This document shows, in pieces, positions 27,595-36,159 of a stretch of 64,000 bases of DNA. Under the pieces are notes generated by a model. The model searched no databases. It was not told the origin of the DNA and saw only the letters and a list, made by a program, of their open reading frames with translations. This DNA comes from Denitrobaculum tricleocarpae (GTDB lineage: Bacteria > Pseudomonadota > Alphaproteobacteria > Kiloniellales > Kiloniellaceae), in assembly GCF_007004665.1 (NCBI RefSeq), contig NZ_ML660057.1, positions 1 through 64,000 of the forward strand, given 5' to 3'. Position 1 is the stretch's first letter; each line of letters starts with the position of its first letter. Position numbers and translations under genes: made by a program.

Positions 27595-29094
27595 CTATTC
27601 TCCGGAGGATTCAAGCGGTGCCCGGCGCTTGACCAGCCGACCCCATAGTGCGGGTCCGAACAGGGCCAGTGCCGTCAGCACCAAAAACAGCAGCGTCAGG
27701 GGTCGTGTGAACATCAGCCACCACTTTTCGTCGAGCATCACCATGGACTGGCCGAGACGCTGTTCCAGCATTCCGCCCAGGATCAGGCCGATGGCCAGGG
27801 GCACGACGGAAAAGCCATAGCGGCGCATGAAGTAACCGATCACACCGGAGCCCAGCGCGACCCAAACATCAAACATCGACTGGTCCAGCGCGTAGGCTCC
27901 GACGATGGAAAAGACGAAGACCGAGGGCCAGAGCACCTGAACCGGAATGAGCGTCACCCGCGCAAAAACCTTCGCGCCCCGCAGGCCGATGATGAGAAAA
28001 AGAATGTTGACCAGCATCATCGACCAGAAGATCGCATAGGCGAAATCGGCCTGTTCCGTGAACATTGCCGGGCCGGGCCTCAGACCATGCACCATCAGCC
28101 CCGCCAGAATAACAGCGGCGGTCGCACTGCCGGGAATGCCCAGGGCCAACGTGGGCACCATCGCGCCGCCGGTCGCCGCGTTGTTGGCGGCCTCCGATCC
28201 TGCCACACCCTCGATTGCGCCCTTGCCGAACTCTCCGGAGTTGCGCGACCAGCGCTTGGCTTCGTTGTAGCCGATCATCGACGCGACGGTGGCGCCCTCG
28301 GCCGGAAGAATACCGATGAAGGTGCCGATGCCCGAAGAGCGCAGAATGGTCCGCCAGGTTTTTTTGTAGTCCGCACGTCCAGGCAGTTCCACCGACTTCA
28401 TGCGGATCGCTTCACGTTTGACATGCAACTGCTGGGATTGCACCAGGAGTTCCGAAATCCCGAATACGCCGATCATCACGGGAACAAACCCGATCCCCTC
28501 GTAGAGCTCGTAGGAGCCGAAGGTGAAACGCTCGACCGACGTCAGGTTGTCGACGCCGATCATGGCGATCAGGATGCCCAGGCCGCCGGCGATCAGGTTC
28601 TTCAACGCCGAACCGTCACCAATCGAGGCAAGCATGGAGAGTCCGAAGAGTGTCAGCGCGAAGTATTCCGGCGGCGAGAAATTGTAGGCCGCCCGCGCCA
28701 GAAGGGGCGCCGCCAGCATCAAACACAAAACGCTGAAAATACCGCCGAAGGTCGAGGATACGACAGCCATCCCAAGTGCGCGTCCCGCCTCGCCCCGCCG
28801 GGCCAGCGGATAGCCGTCAAGGCAGGTTGTCGCGCTCGCCGCCGTCCCGGGTGTGTTGATCAGGATCGCCGTGATGGCACCGGCAAAGGTCGCGGAGCAG
28901 TAGATGGCCGTCATGGTGGCGATGGCGGGAACGGGATCCATGGTCAGGGTAAAAGGCAACAGCAGGGCCGCGCCCGTTGTGGCGTTCAAACCCGGCAAGG
29001 CACCGATGACGACACCGCCGATCGTCGCAATCAAGAGCAATAAAAGCAGATAAGGGTCTGCGAGCGAAATCAGTCCGTTGATCAAGGGATCCAT
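27595..29094 (-). CDS. tctA: Tripartite tricarboxylate transporter, TctA large permease
   Basis: A 499-residue membrane protein with about 12 helices. Family blocks are GALPGLNATTGAALLLPFT, LINTPGTAASATTCLDGYPL and GIPGSATAAVILAGLMVHGL. It is the large subunit of a TTT carrier importing carboxylates with the help of a periplasmic binding protein. It lies between tctB (4-nt gap) and the dehydratase gene (3-nt gap), consistent with one transcript. Confidence 0.95.
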   Translation of the reverse strand: MDPLINGLISLADPYLLLLLLIATIGGVVIGALPGLNATTGAALLLPFTLTMDPVPAIATMTAIYCSATFAGAITAILINTPGTAASATTCLDGYPLARRGEAGRALGMAVVSSTFGGIFSVLCLMLAAPLLARAAYNFSPPEYFALTLFGLSMLASIGDGSALKNLIAGGLGILIAMIGVDNLTSVERFTFGSYELYEGIGFVPVMIGVFGISELLVQSQQLHVKREAIRMKSVELPGRADYKKTWRTILRSSGIGTFIGILPAEGATVASMIGYNEAKRWSRNSGEFGKGAIEGVAGSEAANNAATGGAMVPTLALGIPGSATAAVILAGLMVHGLRPGPAMFTEQADFAYAIFWSMMLVNILFLIIGLRGAKVFARVTLIPVQVLWPSVFVFSIVGAYALDQSMFDVWVALGSGVIGYFMRRYGFSVVPLAIGLILGGMLEQRLGQSMVMLDEKWWLMFTRPLTLLFLVLTALALFGPALWGRLVKRRAPLESSGE

Positions 29095-29098
29095 TGCG

Positions 29099-29662
29099 TT
29101 ACCCGTACCAGAGGTTGGTCAGGAGCCCGCGGGGAAAGCGGATCTCAAAGACTTGATCAAAGATGAAGAATATCGCCACCGGGACGACGAGCCCCACCAG
29201 CCCCAGCATCGGCACCCGCCGCTCTCCCCAGTAGGCCGCCATTGCAACGGCGAAGATCGCCAGAGCGAGGAAGAGATCAATCGCCGTCGTCGCCGCGAAT
29301 ACGGCAAAGAGCAGGATCGTGCCCCAGGTGCTGCGGTGCATGCGCTCTTTGACGCGGATCGGATCTTTCCAGACCATGAAAAGCGTCAGCAGAACGAGAA
29401 GACCGAGCAAGAGCTGCGGAAAATCCGAGGGCTGAATACCGCGCTTCAGGATCGGCGGCATCGTCTTGAAGGTTGTGGTCAGCCAAAAGGCCACCATGCA
29501 AAAAGCGATGATCAGGCAAGGGATGAACCAGCGCTCAAAACGGTGCCAGTCACGCCCCGGTAAATCATGCTGGGATAAATCACGCTGGGGTAAGTCCCCT
29601 TGGGTCAAACCCTGTTGAGCCGAATCCTCATGAGAACGCTGCGGCATTTCTGTTTTGTCCAT
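29099..29662 (-). CDS. tctB: Tripartite tricarboxylate transporter, TctB small membrane subunit
   Basis: A 187-residue protein with four hydrophobic helices, the TctB pattern. The first ~40 residues are a polar extension made of a degenerate five-residue repeat (QGDLP, QRDLS, QHDLP, GRDWH) encoded by a 15-nt tandem repeat. Such an extension is unusual for TctB. The start lies just upstream of the terminator that separates it from tctC. Confidence 0.88.
   Translation of the reverse strand: MDKTEMPQRSHEDSAQQGLTQGDLPQRDLSQHDLPGRDWHRFERWFIPCLIIAFCMVAFWLTTTFKTMPPILKRGIQPSDFPQLLLGLLVLLTLFMVWKDPIRVKERMHRSTWGTILLFAVFAATTAIDLFLALAIFAVAMAAYWGERRVPMLGLVGLVVPVAIFFIFDQVFEIRFPRGLLTNLWYG
29561..29620. repeat. 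15-bp tandem repeat within tctB
   Basis: Four consecutive 15-nt units: TAAATCATGCTGGGA, TAAATCACGCTGGGG, TAAGTCCCCTTGGGT and CAAACCCTGTTGAGC. Identity falls along the array. The unit length keeps the tctB frame, so copy-number change would only lengthen or shorten the polar N-terminus. Confidence 0.7.
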
Positions 29663-29670
29663 CTTGAAGG

Positions 29671-29704
29671 AAAAAAAGGTACGGCAGGAAGGGCCCGCCG
29701 TACC
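29671..29704 (-). terminator. Intercistronic intrinsic terminator between tctC and tctB
   Basis: On the minus strand the stem GGTACGGC / GCCGTACC with an 11-nt G+C-rich loop is followed by seven T residues. It lies within 50 nt after the tctC stop. Partial termination here would give more binding protein than membrane subunits, as is usual for binding-protein-dependent carriers. Confidence 0.8.
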
Positions 29705-29719
29705 TGAGTGGACAGGGCG

Positions 29720-30691
29720 TTACTCGATGAAGCCCAGCTCTTTCAGAGCCGCATTCATATCGTTCACCGTGGTTTCGATCTGCGGTCCCCAAACATCCGA
29801 GCCGGCAACGGATGTTGCATCAAGACCGACCGAGGTCAGGAACCCCTGATAAACCGTGTGGTTCATCGCCTTCAAAAGAGCCGCCTCAATTTTTTGAGCC
29901 ACATCATCCGGCGTATCTTTATGAACCGCGAAACCGCGGACCGTTGAGAAACTGACCGGGATACCCAGCTCCTTGGCTGTCGGTACGTCCTCAATCTTGG
30001 CCATCCGCTCGTCCGCCAATACAACGGTCGGGCAGATCTCGCCCGCTTCGATCTGCGCGCTCGCTTCGGCAAGATTCAACACGGCCGCATCGACCGCGCC
30101 CGCAACAAGTTGCGTGGCCAGTTCCGCGCCGCCGTCGAACGGCAGCATCTTGGGCGTCATCATTCCGCCCTTCTTGGCGAACATGAAGGCCGAGACGTCA
30201 TCGATGTTTCCCAGATGGGTAACCCCATAGGTGATCGGCGAGGCTTTCTGCTTGGCCACAAAATCCTCGGCATTGCTGTAGACGCCGCACTTGGTCATGA
30301 GGATTTGCGGATCGTCCGTCCCGCGCGCAATCGGACGCAGTTCGTCGATGGTCATGCCGCCCTGCCCCTTGGCAACCACGGCTGCGTGGCCGACGGTGAA
30401 GGTCAGGATTGTGTAACCATCCGCCGGCAGGGTTTTATAGTACTCCAGCGCTGCCGCGCCGCCGCCGCCGCGCTTGTTCACAACCACCATGTCCTGCCCG
30501 AGTTCACGGCGGGCGCGCATCATCATCATGCGCGTTGTGACATCGGTTCCTCCGCCGTTGCCGGCATGCGTAACCACTTCGATCGTCTTGGACGGAAAGT
30601 CTTCAGCCTCGGCGAGCTTGTCCGTCGCCGGAAGCAATACGGCCACGGCAGCCATCGCAAAAGCTGTCCGGAACGCAAAAGTGTTTTTCAT
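29720..30691 (-). CDS. tctC: Tripartite tricarboxylate transporter substrate-binding protein, TctC
   Basis: A 323-residue periplasmic binding protein. It has a signal peptide (about 1-28, ending LAEA) and the Bug/TctC pattern FPSKTIEVVTHAGNGGGTDV at the start and MMMRARRELGQDMVVVNKRG after it. It delivers a carboxylate to TctAB. It is the first gene of the operon. The context suggests a sugar acid as ligand. Confidence 0.94.
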   Translation of the reverse strand: MKNTFAFRTAFAMAAVAVLLPATDKLAEAEDFPSKTIEVVTHAGNGGGTDVTTRMMMMRARRELGQDMVVVNKRGGGGAAALEYYKTLPADGYTILTFTVGHAAVVAKGQGGMTIDELRPIARGTDDPQILMTKCGVYSNAEDFVAKQKASPITYGVTHLGNIDDVSAFMFAKKGGMMTPKMLPFDGGAELATQLVAGAVDAAVLNLAEASAQIEAGEICPTVVLADERMAKIEDVPTAKELGIPVSFSTVRGFAVHKDTPDDVAQKIEAALLKAMNHTVYQGFLTSVGLDATSVAGSDVWGPQIETTVNDMNAALKELGFIE

Positions 30692-31082
30692 CTTGTCCTC
30701 CCTTTTTTGGCCTTATGGCGACTCTGCCTTGACCTGAATGACATTTGGCATACCAAATATCAAACTTGTCAAGAATGAATTGGAATCACCGCAGGCTTCT
30801 GCGGATCCAGAGGCCGGTCCGATGACTCGGGCAAGCTTTGACAGGGGTCTGGGTGGAGTGCCGTGGAAGCCCGGGGCGCGCTGCTCAGTCTTACAGTCTA
30901 CCGCTCCGGGCCCAGGGCCATATAGCGATCACACACTGGCCATGTGATTGCCGGGCACTCTCGCCCGGTTGAGCCCGCGTTTCTTTGAGGGTGAGAGACT
31001 GAAAACGCGATCGACATTGTCCCTCTCCGGCCTGAAACCCGGCAAATACGATCAAGACCGTCAAGGAACAGCAGTTCCCAAC
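30692..31082. other. Intergenic region upstream of tctC
   Basis: This 391-nt gap holds the GntR operator near its left edge and repeat-derived sequence at its right edge (from about 31029). Between about 30780 and 31020 it is G+C-rich with several short dyads, for example CCGGGC/GCCCGG at 30951-30967. No gene was found. Confidence 0.5.
30743..30758. promoter_or_regulatory. GntR/FCD operator in front of the tctCBA sugar-acid operon
   Basis: ATTTGGCATACCAAAT has perfect 6-bp arms around a 4-nt centre and fits the TTGGNATACCAA type bound by FadR-subfamily GntR regulators. On the minus strand TTGACA (complement of 30767-30772) lies just upstream and may be the -35, so bound repressor would block the promoter. 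The start codon is 52 nt away. Confidence 0.7.
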
Positions 31083-31086
31083 CTAG
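31052..31086. repeat. Single end of the MITE-like repeat
   Basis: These 35 nt match the left inverted end of the element at 50932-51248 at 32 of 35 positions (as reverse complement). The similarity continues inward, with CCTGAAACCCGGCAAATACG resembling the right inner arm at 51192-51212. No opposite end was found nearby, so this is a truncated or very diverged copy. Its outer CTAG supplies the stop codon of the CYTH-CHAD gene. Confidence 0.7.
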
Positions 31087-32624
31087 TCGTCCCAGAAACA
31101 GGGCGTGGCCTCGTAGTCTTCCCAGAGTGATGCAAGCGACGCGACGCTGTGGGCGGAGAGCGCCCCATACCACCCGCGTAAAAGGGCCGCGGCAACCCGC
31201 AGATTTACGTTCCTGGGCGCCGCTGTCGTCAATTGCTCCAGAAGATCTTCACAAACGGCAGCGTCGTTCACGGCACCGAGCGCTTCCTGCAGCGCGGCCA
31301 GGGCCTTGCTGCGCCGCTTGGCCTTTTTCACAGCGAAAAGCCCTCGAAAGAACTCCGCCGCATAGCGCATTTTCTTCACGCGCAGGCGCAGCCGGTGAAC
31401 GTCTTCGATCTCCAGTTCCTGAACCCGAGACGCCAGCTTCCTGACCCGGCGTTCGTGCCGCGCCAGGACGGACGCCGCCAGATCATGGACCGGCTTAGCG
31501 AGGGCCTTGCGGACCGCTTTGTCTTCGTCGGCAAAAAAGCTGTCTGCCTCCAGTCCCTTGAACAAACGCAGCAGCAACAGAGCGTAGCGTTCACTGCGCA
31601 CAAAGGCACGGGCGTCTCCCGATTTCGAGGCCCGCATCGCAGCGGCCGCACGCGCAAGATGGGGCAGGCTTTTTTCATCCGGCATGTCTTTCTCGACAGC
31701 GGCCAGTGTTTCCTCGACGAAAACATCCCAGTCGCGGGCGGGTCCCAGCTCTTTTTGCGCCCAGGCCAATTCCGCGACAACCGTTTCCCGGGTCCCCGGC
31801 GCCAGATATGCGCTGTAGATGCCGAAGAGAGAACGCAGCCTGCGGATACCGACACGCAGTTGGTGAACACCTTCCGGATCGTTTGTTTCGAGAACCGGTT
31901 GTTCGTTGTCCCGCATCTGCGCAATGCAGTTCCACGCAATCTGCGAAAAGACCCGGCGGCTTATGGCCTTGCCGTCCAAAATCACCGGCGTAGCTCGCGC
32001 AGGCGCAGGCGTGTCACCGGTAAAGAGACTGTAGCCGCGCTTTGACTTGCTGCGCCGCTCCAATGAAAACGGCAGCTTTCCATGGATCTCAAGCGCCAGA
32101 TCGAGGATATCGATTGGATGACCGGACCGGAGTTCGAATTCAGCTTCACTCAAACGCATGGTCTGATCAGCGGTCGAGATACTGCCCTCATCCAAGGCCA
32201 TCTCGATTTCACTCTCCCCGTACGCCAAAATCGTGATCCGGCGCTTGATTTCTGTCGTGAAGACAGGGGTCAGGCGGTCATGCACCTGTTTCTTGGTGAA
32301 GAGCTTTTGCAGGGGCTTACTGTCGATCAGCGAGAGGTCGGGCTCGTCCTGAGAGATCTCCTGCTCATATTCGATCAGGTGCTGAAAGCCCGTCGCTTTG
32401 TTGCCAGGAACCTTGAGCGTCTGTATGCGTTTCCGGCCTATCTTGCGCACACGCAACGCAATGCCCAGCGCCTTCAGCTCCAACTCAGGGGTATCGAAGT
32501 AGGTGCCGACAAGATGCTTGTTGCTCGCTCGGCCTTTCGTGAAGGGTCTGAAGAGTGAAGCACGGCGCCAGCGCGCCAGTGCGTCTTCGGGAATCGCCAG
32601 TTTCAGTTCGATTTCATGTTGCAT
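31083..32624 (-). CDS. CYTH and CHAD domain protein
   Basis: A 513-residue protein. The N-terminal CYTH domain (1-about 200) starts with the hallmark EIELKL and may hydrolyse triphosphates or inorganic tripolyphosphate. The C-terminal CHAD domain (about 220-510) is helical with conserved histidines (VHQLRVGIRRLRS, DVHRLRLRVKKMRYAAEF) and binds polyphosphate. The ATG at 32624 was chosen because EIELK normally begins within five residues of the start. The TAG stop lies inside the repeat at 31052-31086; the last residues FWDD still look like a normal CHAD end. Confidence 0.92.
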   Translation of the reverse strand: MQHEIELKLAIPEDALARWRRASLFRPFTKGRASNKHLVGTYFDTPELELKALGIALRVRKIGRKRIQTLKVPGNKATGFQHLIEYEQEISQDEPDLSLIDSKPLQKLFTKKQVHDRLTPVFTTEIKRRITILAYGESEIEMALDEGSISTADQTMRLSEAEFELRSGHPIDILDLALEIHGKLPFSLERRSKSKRGYSLFTGDTPAPARATPVILDGKAISRRVFSQIAWNCIAQMRDNEQPVLETNDPEGVHQLRVGIRRLRSLFGIYSAYLAPGTRETVVAELAWAQKELGPARDWDVFVEETLAAVEKDMPDEKSLPHLARAAAAMRASKSGDARAFVRSERYALLLLRLFKGLEADSFFADEDKAVRKALAKPVHDLAASVLARHERRVRKLASRVQELEIEDVHRLRLRVKKMRYAAEFFRGLFAVKKAKRRSKALAALQEALGAVNDAAVCEDLLEQLTTAAPRNVNLRVAAALLRGWYGALSAHSVASLASLWEDYEATPCFWDD

Positions 32625-32939
32625 GCGCCAAAGACAAACAGCGGGCTCTTTGCCAGAACCTCGCCGTTCCGCCACCCTTGTCAATTTGATCCGTCACGAA
32701 TTCAATATGTAGAGTGGCGATGATGAAGATTCACCTTTTAATATGCAACTTAATTTCAATAACATGTCATTAATCTGTAATATAATTGTAATATTCGATG
32801 CGTCTAAACACTATATTTCGATGTGAATACTAACTAAGTGTAAATTTGACTCGATGTCAATGCGCGCCCTGGTTGCTTTTTCTAAAAACCCGGCCTACTT
32901 CTCGGTATGTGATCCTGTCAGACAAACGCTCCATCCGCA
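32625..32939. other. AT-rich intergenic region
   Basis: This 315-nt gap separates two leftward genes. About 32700-32870 is much richer in A+T than the flanking genes and should hold the CYTH-CHAD promoter. I see no gene, terminator hairpin or clear operator. Confidence 0.4.
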
Positions 32940-33830
32940 TTAGCAAAGACACCAATTCTTGGTTCGTAACCAGCAGGTATTTTTCTGGGGCATGTCCTTA
33001 CCGCGGTAGAAGCGTGTGACTTGCTCCCAGCCGCCGCGATCCAGCGCCGCCGACAGAGCAACTTCAGCCTCCTGATCTCTAGCGCCTTCGCAAGGAAAGA
33101 TAGCAACGGGAGATATCCAGCATGCATCAAATTCATCACCCCTGCGTCGCAGCCGAAAAACCGCGCCGCGCCGTTCGATCGGCTTTCCATCTTCGGGTTT
33201 TGTAACGCCGCCACCAAGAAACCCCTGGCGCGTGGTCAGCGGCAGGATCAAGCGTCCGCCATCTCGAAGCCGGTCGATCCAACGCGGCACGGGGTGCGTC
33301 ACCCCGGCGTTCACGTAGATCACATCGGCGGGCTCAAACTCGAGCTCGGCGCCGTCTCCCTGCAACAGCGTGACCTGCTCAAATGCGTGCAGGTTTTCGC
33401 GCGCACGCGCCGCCAGTTGCGGGTCGAATTCAATCGCCGTGACCTTTCCCGATGGCCCAACCATCCCGGCCAGGATGGCCGAATAGTAGCCGACACCGGC
33501 CCCGATATGGACGGCATGTTCTCCTGGCTGCGGACCGGCCCTGTCAATCAACAACGCGTGCAATGCAGGCTGGCCGTTATTGAGGTTGCGCAAGGGATCA
33601 ATTCCGACCAGATCATTGCTGTAGAGATAGACGGGATCATCATTGGGCGAGAGAACGTAGCCCCTGCCCCATCGCAGGATCGGCCAGGGTCCGGGTCCGA
33701 GGAAAGCCTCCCGCGCGACTGTCGCAAAGGCATCCTCCAGCATCTGATTTCGCACGTCCGCAGCCGCGAGAACCTGTTTTGCGTAGGCACGCCGAACGAT
33801 ATCAATTTCTGCCAAAGCCCATCTCCCCAT
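32940..33830 (-). CDS. Protein-L-isoaspartate O-methyltransferase-like protein
   Basis: A 296-residue protein of the PCMT fold. The SAM site is AVHIGAGVGYYSAILAGMVG, followed by VTAIEFDPQLAARARENL. The N-terminal RNQMLEDAFATVAREAFLGP corresponds to the family's substrate segment. It is longer than classical Pcm (about 210 residues) because of an extra C-terminal region (about 215-296) after the Rossmann core. True isoaspartate repair is therefore uncertain. It is flanked by AT-rich sequence on its 3' side. Confidence 0.8.
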   Translation of the reverse strand: MGRWALAEIDIVRRAYAKQVLAAADVRNQMLEDAFATVAREAFLGPGPWPILRWGRGYVLSPNDDPVYLYSNDLVGIDPLRNLNNGQPALHALLIDRAGPQPGEHAVHIGAGVGYYSAILAGMVGPSGKVTAIEFDPQLAARARENLHAFEQVTLLQGDGAELEFEPADVIYVNAGVTHPVPRWIDRLRDGGRLILPLTTRQGFLGGGVTKPEDGKPIERRGAVFRLRRRGDEFDACWISPVAIFPCEGARDQEAEVALSAALDRGGWEQVTRFYRGKDMPQKNTCWLRTKNWCLC

Positions 33831-33951
33831 GCCTCCTTATAGAGAAATACTAGTTGACTCGAACCATTCCGGGTAAATCAATTATGAGCCTTGATCAGCG
33901 CGCCTGCCCTCTACAAACAGCACAAAACCCTGATAGGGAATGCTTGCCATC

Positions 33952-35349
33952 TCAACGAGACCGATCAGGCTCAAGCAGCAGGACCTGCAGGTCCGCCACA
34001 TTGGTTCCGGTTGCCCCCGGCTTCAGCAAATCACCGGCAGACGCGAGCGCCTGATAAGAATCGTTGTTGCCTAGGAGCGCCGCGGCATTGCCACCCGCGG
34101 CCGCGATACGCGCCATGCTGCCCGGGTCGACGAGCCCGCCCGCGGCATCTGTCGGGCCATCCCGGCCATCCGTTCCCCCGCTTAGAAACGCCCAACGGCC
34201 CATCAATCCCCGGTCTGCGGCCCGCATGGCAAAAGCCAGCGCCATCTCCTGATTGCGTCCGCCGCGACCGTCACCCTGCAGCGTCACTGTCGTCTCGCCA
34301 CCCGCCAGTAAGGCCAGAGGCCGCCCTGCGCCGCGTTCAACGGTCAGGGCATGGTCAAGTATCAGTTCCGCCGCAGCCTGGGCCTCGCCGCAGAGAGCCT
34401 CGCTGACAATATGGGTTTCAAATCCGAGTTTTTGCGCCAGCGTTTCGGTTGCGGCAAGGCTCAACCCATTGCTTCCGATCAGGGTCGCGCCGGTTTTCTG
34501 AAAAATCGCATCGCCGGGCTTGGGCGTCTCTTCAATTCGCCCCGCCCGCCCCTCGTTGAGGCGGTGCCTCACGCTCTCCGGAACACGATCCCACGCGCAG
34601 CCGTTTTTCAGAATTTCGATGGCCTCGGCAAAGCTGGTTGTATCCGCCACGGTCGGGCCGCTGGCGATCGCACTTAGATCATCGCCGATCACATCCGAGA
34701 GAATCAGGGCATGAAGCGCAGCCGGTGCCGCGCAACGCGCAAGGCCCCCGCCCTTCAAGGATGACAGGTGTTTGCGCACGCAGTTCATCTGCACGATGTC
34801 CGCGCCGCTCGCCAGCAGAAGGTCGGTGGTTTCGATCTTTTCCGCGAAGGTAATCGGCGGCGCAGGTGCCGGAACCAGTGCGGACCCGCCGCCACTGACC
34901 AGCACCAGGACCAGCTCATCCTCTCCGGCCTGGCCGGCGATTTCCATGACCCGGCGCCCGCCGTACAAACCGCTCTCATCGGGCAAGGGGTGGCCGGCGC
35001 CGATCAACTCAAATCCGGAGACCTTTGTCGCTGAAGCTGCATTCTCGTGGTTCGTGACGATAATTCCATCGCCCTGGAAGAGACGACCGGGCAGAAGCTC
35101 ACCTGCGGCTCGGGCCATTGCGATTGCCGCCTTGCCGATCGCAATGGGTCGCACGGCCCTCCATTCGCCGCTGCGTATTTCCGAGTCCGCTGTACCCGGA
35201 GACAGGAGAATCTCGAGCCGGTCATTCTTGATCCTTAAGGCCCGGCGCACCGCCTCAGCCGGATCGGCGGCCTTGACACCCGCCATGTAGATTTCCTGCG
35301 CAAGTGCACGCAGTTCGGCGGGGCGCCCGCCATCACCGGCCTGGTTCAT
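33952..35349 (-). CDS. Glycerate 2-kinase (MOFRL family, GckA/TtuD-like)
   Basis: A 465-residue two-domain protein (DUF4147 then MOFRL) that phosphorylates D-glycerate to 2-phosphoglycerate; older annotations call it hydroxypyruvate reductase. Characteristic blocks are AIGKAAIAMARAA, VSGGGSALVPAPAPPI, the C-terminal ALLAGGETTVTLQGDGRGGR and FLSGGTDGRDGPTDAAG. It could process glycerate from sugar-acid or glyoxylate metabolism. It is divergent from the thioesterase gene. Confidence 0.92.
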   Translation of the reverse strand: MNQAGDGGRPAELRALAQEIYMAGVKAADPAEAVRRALRIKNDRLEILLSPGTADSEIRSGEWRAVRPIAIGKAAIAMARAAGELLPGRLFQGDGIIVTNHENAASATKVSGFELIGAGHPLPDESGLYGGRRVMEIAGQAGEDELVLVLVSGGGSALVPAPAPPITFAEKIETTDLLLASGADIVQMNCVRKHLSSLKGGGLARCAAPAALHALILSDVIGDDLSAIASGPTVADTTSFAEAIEILKNGCAWDRVPESVRHRLNEGRAGRIEETPKPGDAIFQKTGATLIGSNGLSLAATETLAQKLGFETHIVSEALCGEAQAAAELILDHALTVERGAGRPLALLAGGETTVTLQGDGRGGRNQEMALAFAMRAADRGLMGRWAFLSGGTDGRDGPTDAAGGLVDPGSMARIAAAGGNAAALLGNNDSYQALASAGDLLKPGATGTNVADLQVLLLEPDRSR

Positions 35350-35523
35350 CGATCTTTTCCGTCATTTGTATCGTGGGGTATGCGCGCAAGAATTAGCACA
35401 TCCGCATTGGAGCGTAAAACCAGGTCGGCGCGGCTCTGCAACGGCTCGAAACTGAAATGGAGATATGCTATTCTCCGCGCGTCGGGGGAAGTTCAGAGCG
35501 CTGGTCTTCTTAGGGTGTTTGCG

Positions 35524-36006
35524 ATGAGCCTTATCTTCCGCCTTTTCTGGGTCGTGCTGCTATCCTTCTTTCGGAAAAAAATGGGCCTGCTGGAGTGGTC
35601 GCGGTTGAAGCTGCGCGTGCTTCCGACAGATCTCGACATCAATTTTCACATGAACAACGGGCGCTATCTGACGCTGATAGATCTCTGCCGCATGGATATG
35701 TTCCTGCGAACCGGCCTCCTGCGGCTCATGTTGAAATATCGCTGGGCTCCGGCCATCAGCTCACTGACCATGGAGTTCAGAAAGCCCCTCAAGCTGTTTC
35801 AAAGATATACCCTGCGCTCCCGCATCGTTCGATGGGACCGGCGGCTGGTCTTCAGCGAGCATGAATTTGTGGTTGGCACACGCGTCATCGCGCGCGGCAC
35901 GTCAAATACCTGTCTGGTCGGGCGCAACGGCATCGTGGTGCCGCCGGCGCAGATCGTGAAGCTGCTGGGCTGGCGGGCGGAAGCGCCCGGACAATCCACC
36001 AAATAG
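35524..36006 (+). CDS. Hotdog-fold thioesterase family protein (Them6-like)
   Basis: A 160-residue protein. A short hydrophobic N-terminal helix (about 3-18) precedes a 4HBT-type hotdog domain with the conserved TDLDINFHMNNGRYL, where the Asp-x-x-x-H-x-N-N pattern is the acyl-CoA thioesterase signature. The ATG at 35524 was chosen; in-frame codons further upstream give no family-like sequence. The substrate is unknown and the helix suggests membrane association. Confidence 0.85.
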   Translation: MSLIFRLFWVVLLSFFRKKMGLLEWSRLKLRVLPTDLDINFHMNNGRYLTLIDLCRMDMFLRTGLLRLMLKYRWAPAISSLTMEFRKPLKLFQRYTLRSRIVRWDRRLVFSEHEFVVGTRVIARGTSNTCLVGRNGIVVPPAQIVKLLGWRAEAPGQSTK

Positions 36007-36035
36007 GGCGCCCACTCAAATTCAGAAATCAAATC

Positions 36036-36061
36036 AAAAAAACCGCTCCGGAATGAAGCGG
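36036..36061. terminator. Hairpin after the thioesterase and cysteine-repeat genes
   Basis: Stem CCGCT (36043-36047) / AGCGG (36057-36061) with an A run at 36036-36042. Read leftward it is a stem followed by seven T residues, so it terminates minus-strand transcripts reading past the stronger hairpin at 36100-36137. Confidence 0.6.
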
Positions 36062-36099
36062 CTGCTCCTCATGCGAGCCATGAAGTCATGTCAAACGCA

Positions 36100-36137
36100 A
36101 ACCGGCCGCTTCCATCGATCGACGGAAAGCGGCCGGT
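36100..36137. terminator. Strong hairpin between convergent genes
   Basis: A G+C-rich stem of about 13 bp (ACCGGCCGCTTCC against GGAAAGCGGCCGGT, one bulged A) lies about 20 nt after the cysteine-repeat gene. It can serve both convergent transcripts. Confidence 0.65.
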
Positions 36138-36159
36138 TCCCAAAAAGTCAGGGAATGAC

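Noticed and set aside
28087-29043. 318-residue plus-strand open frame over tctA
   Set aside because: Antisense shadow; composition is Arg/Gly/Gln-rich without domain pattern, while tctA on the other strand is clear.
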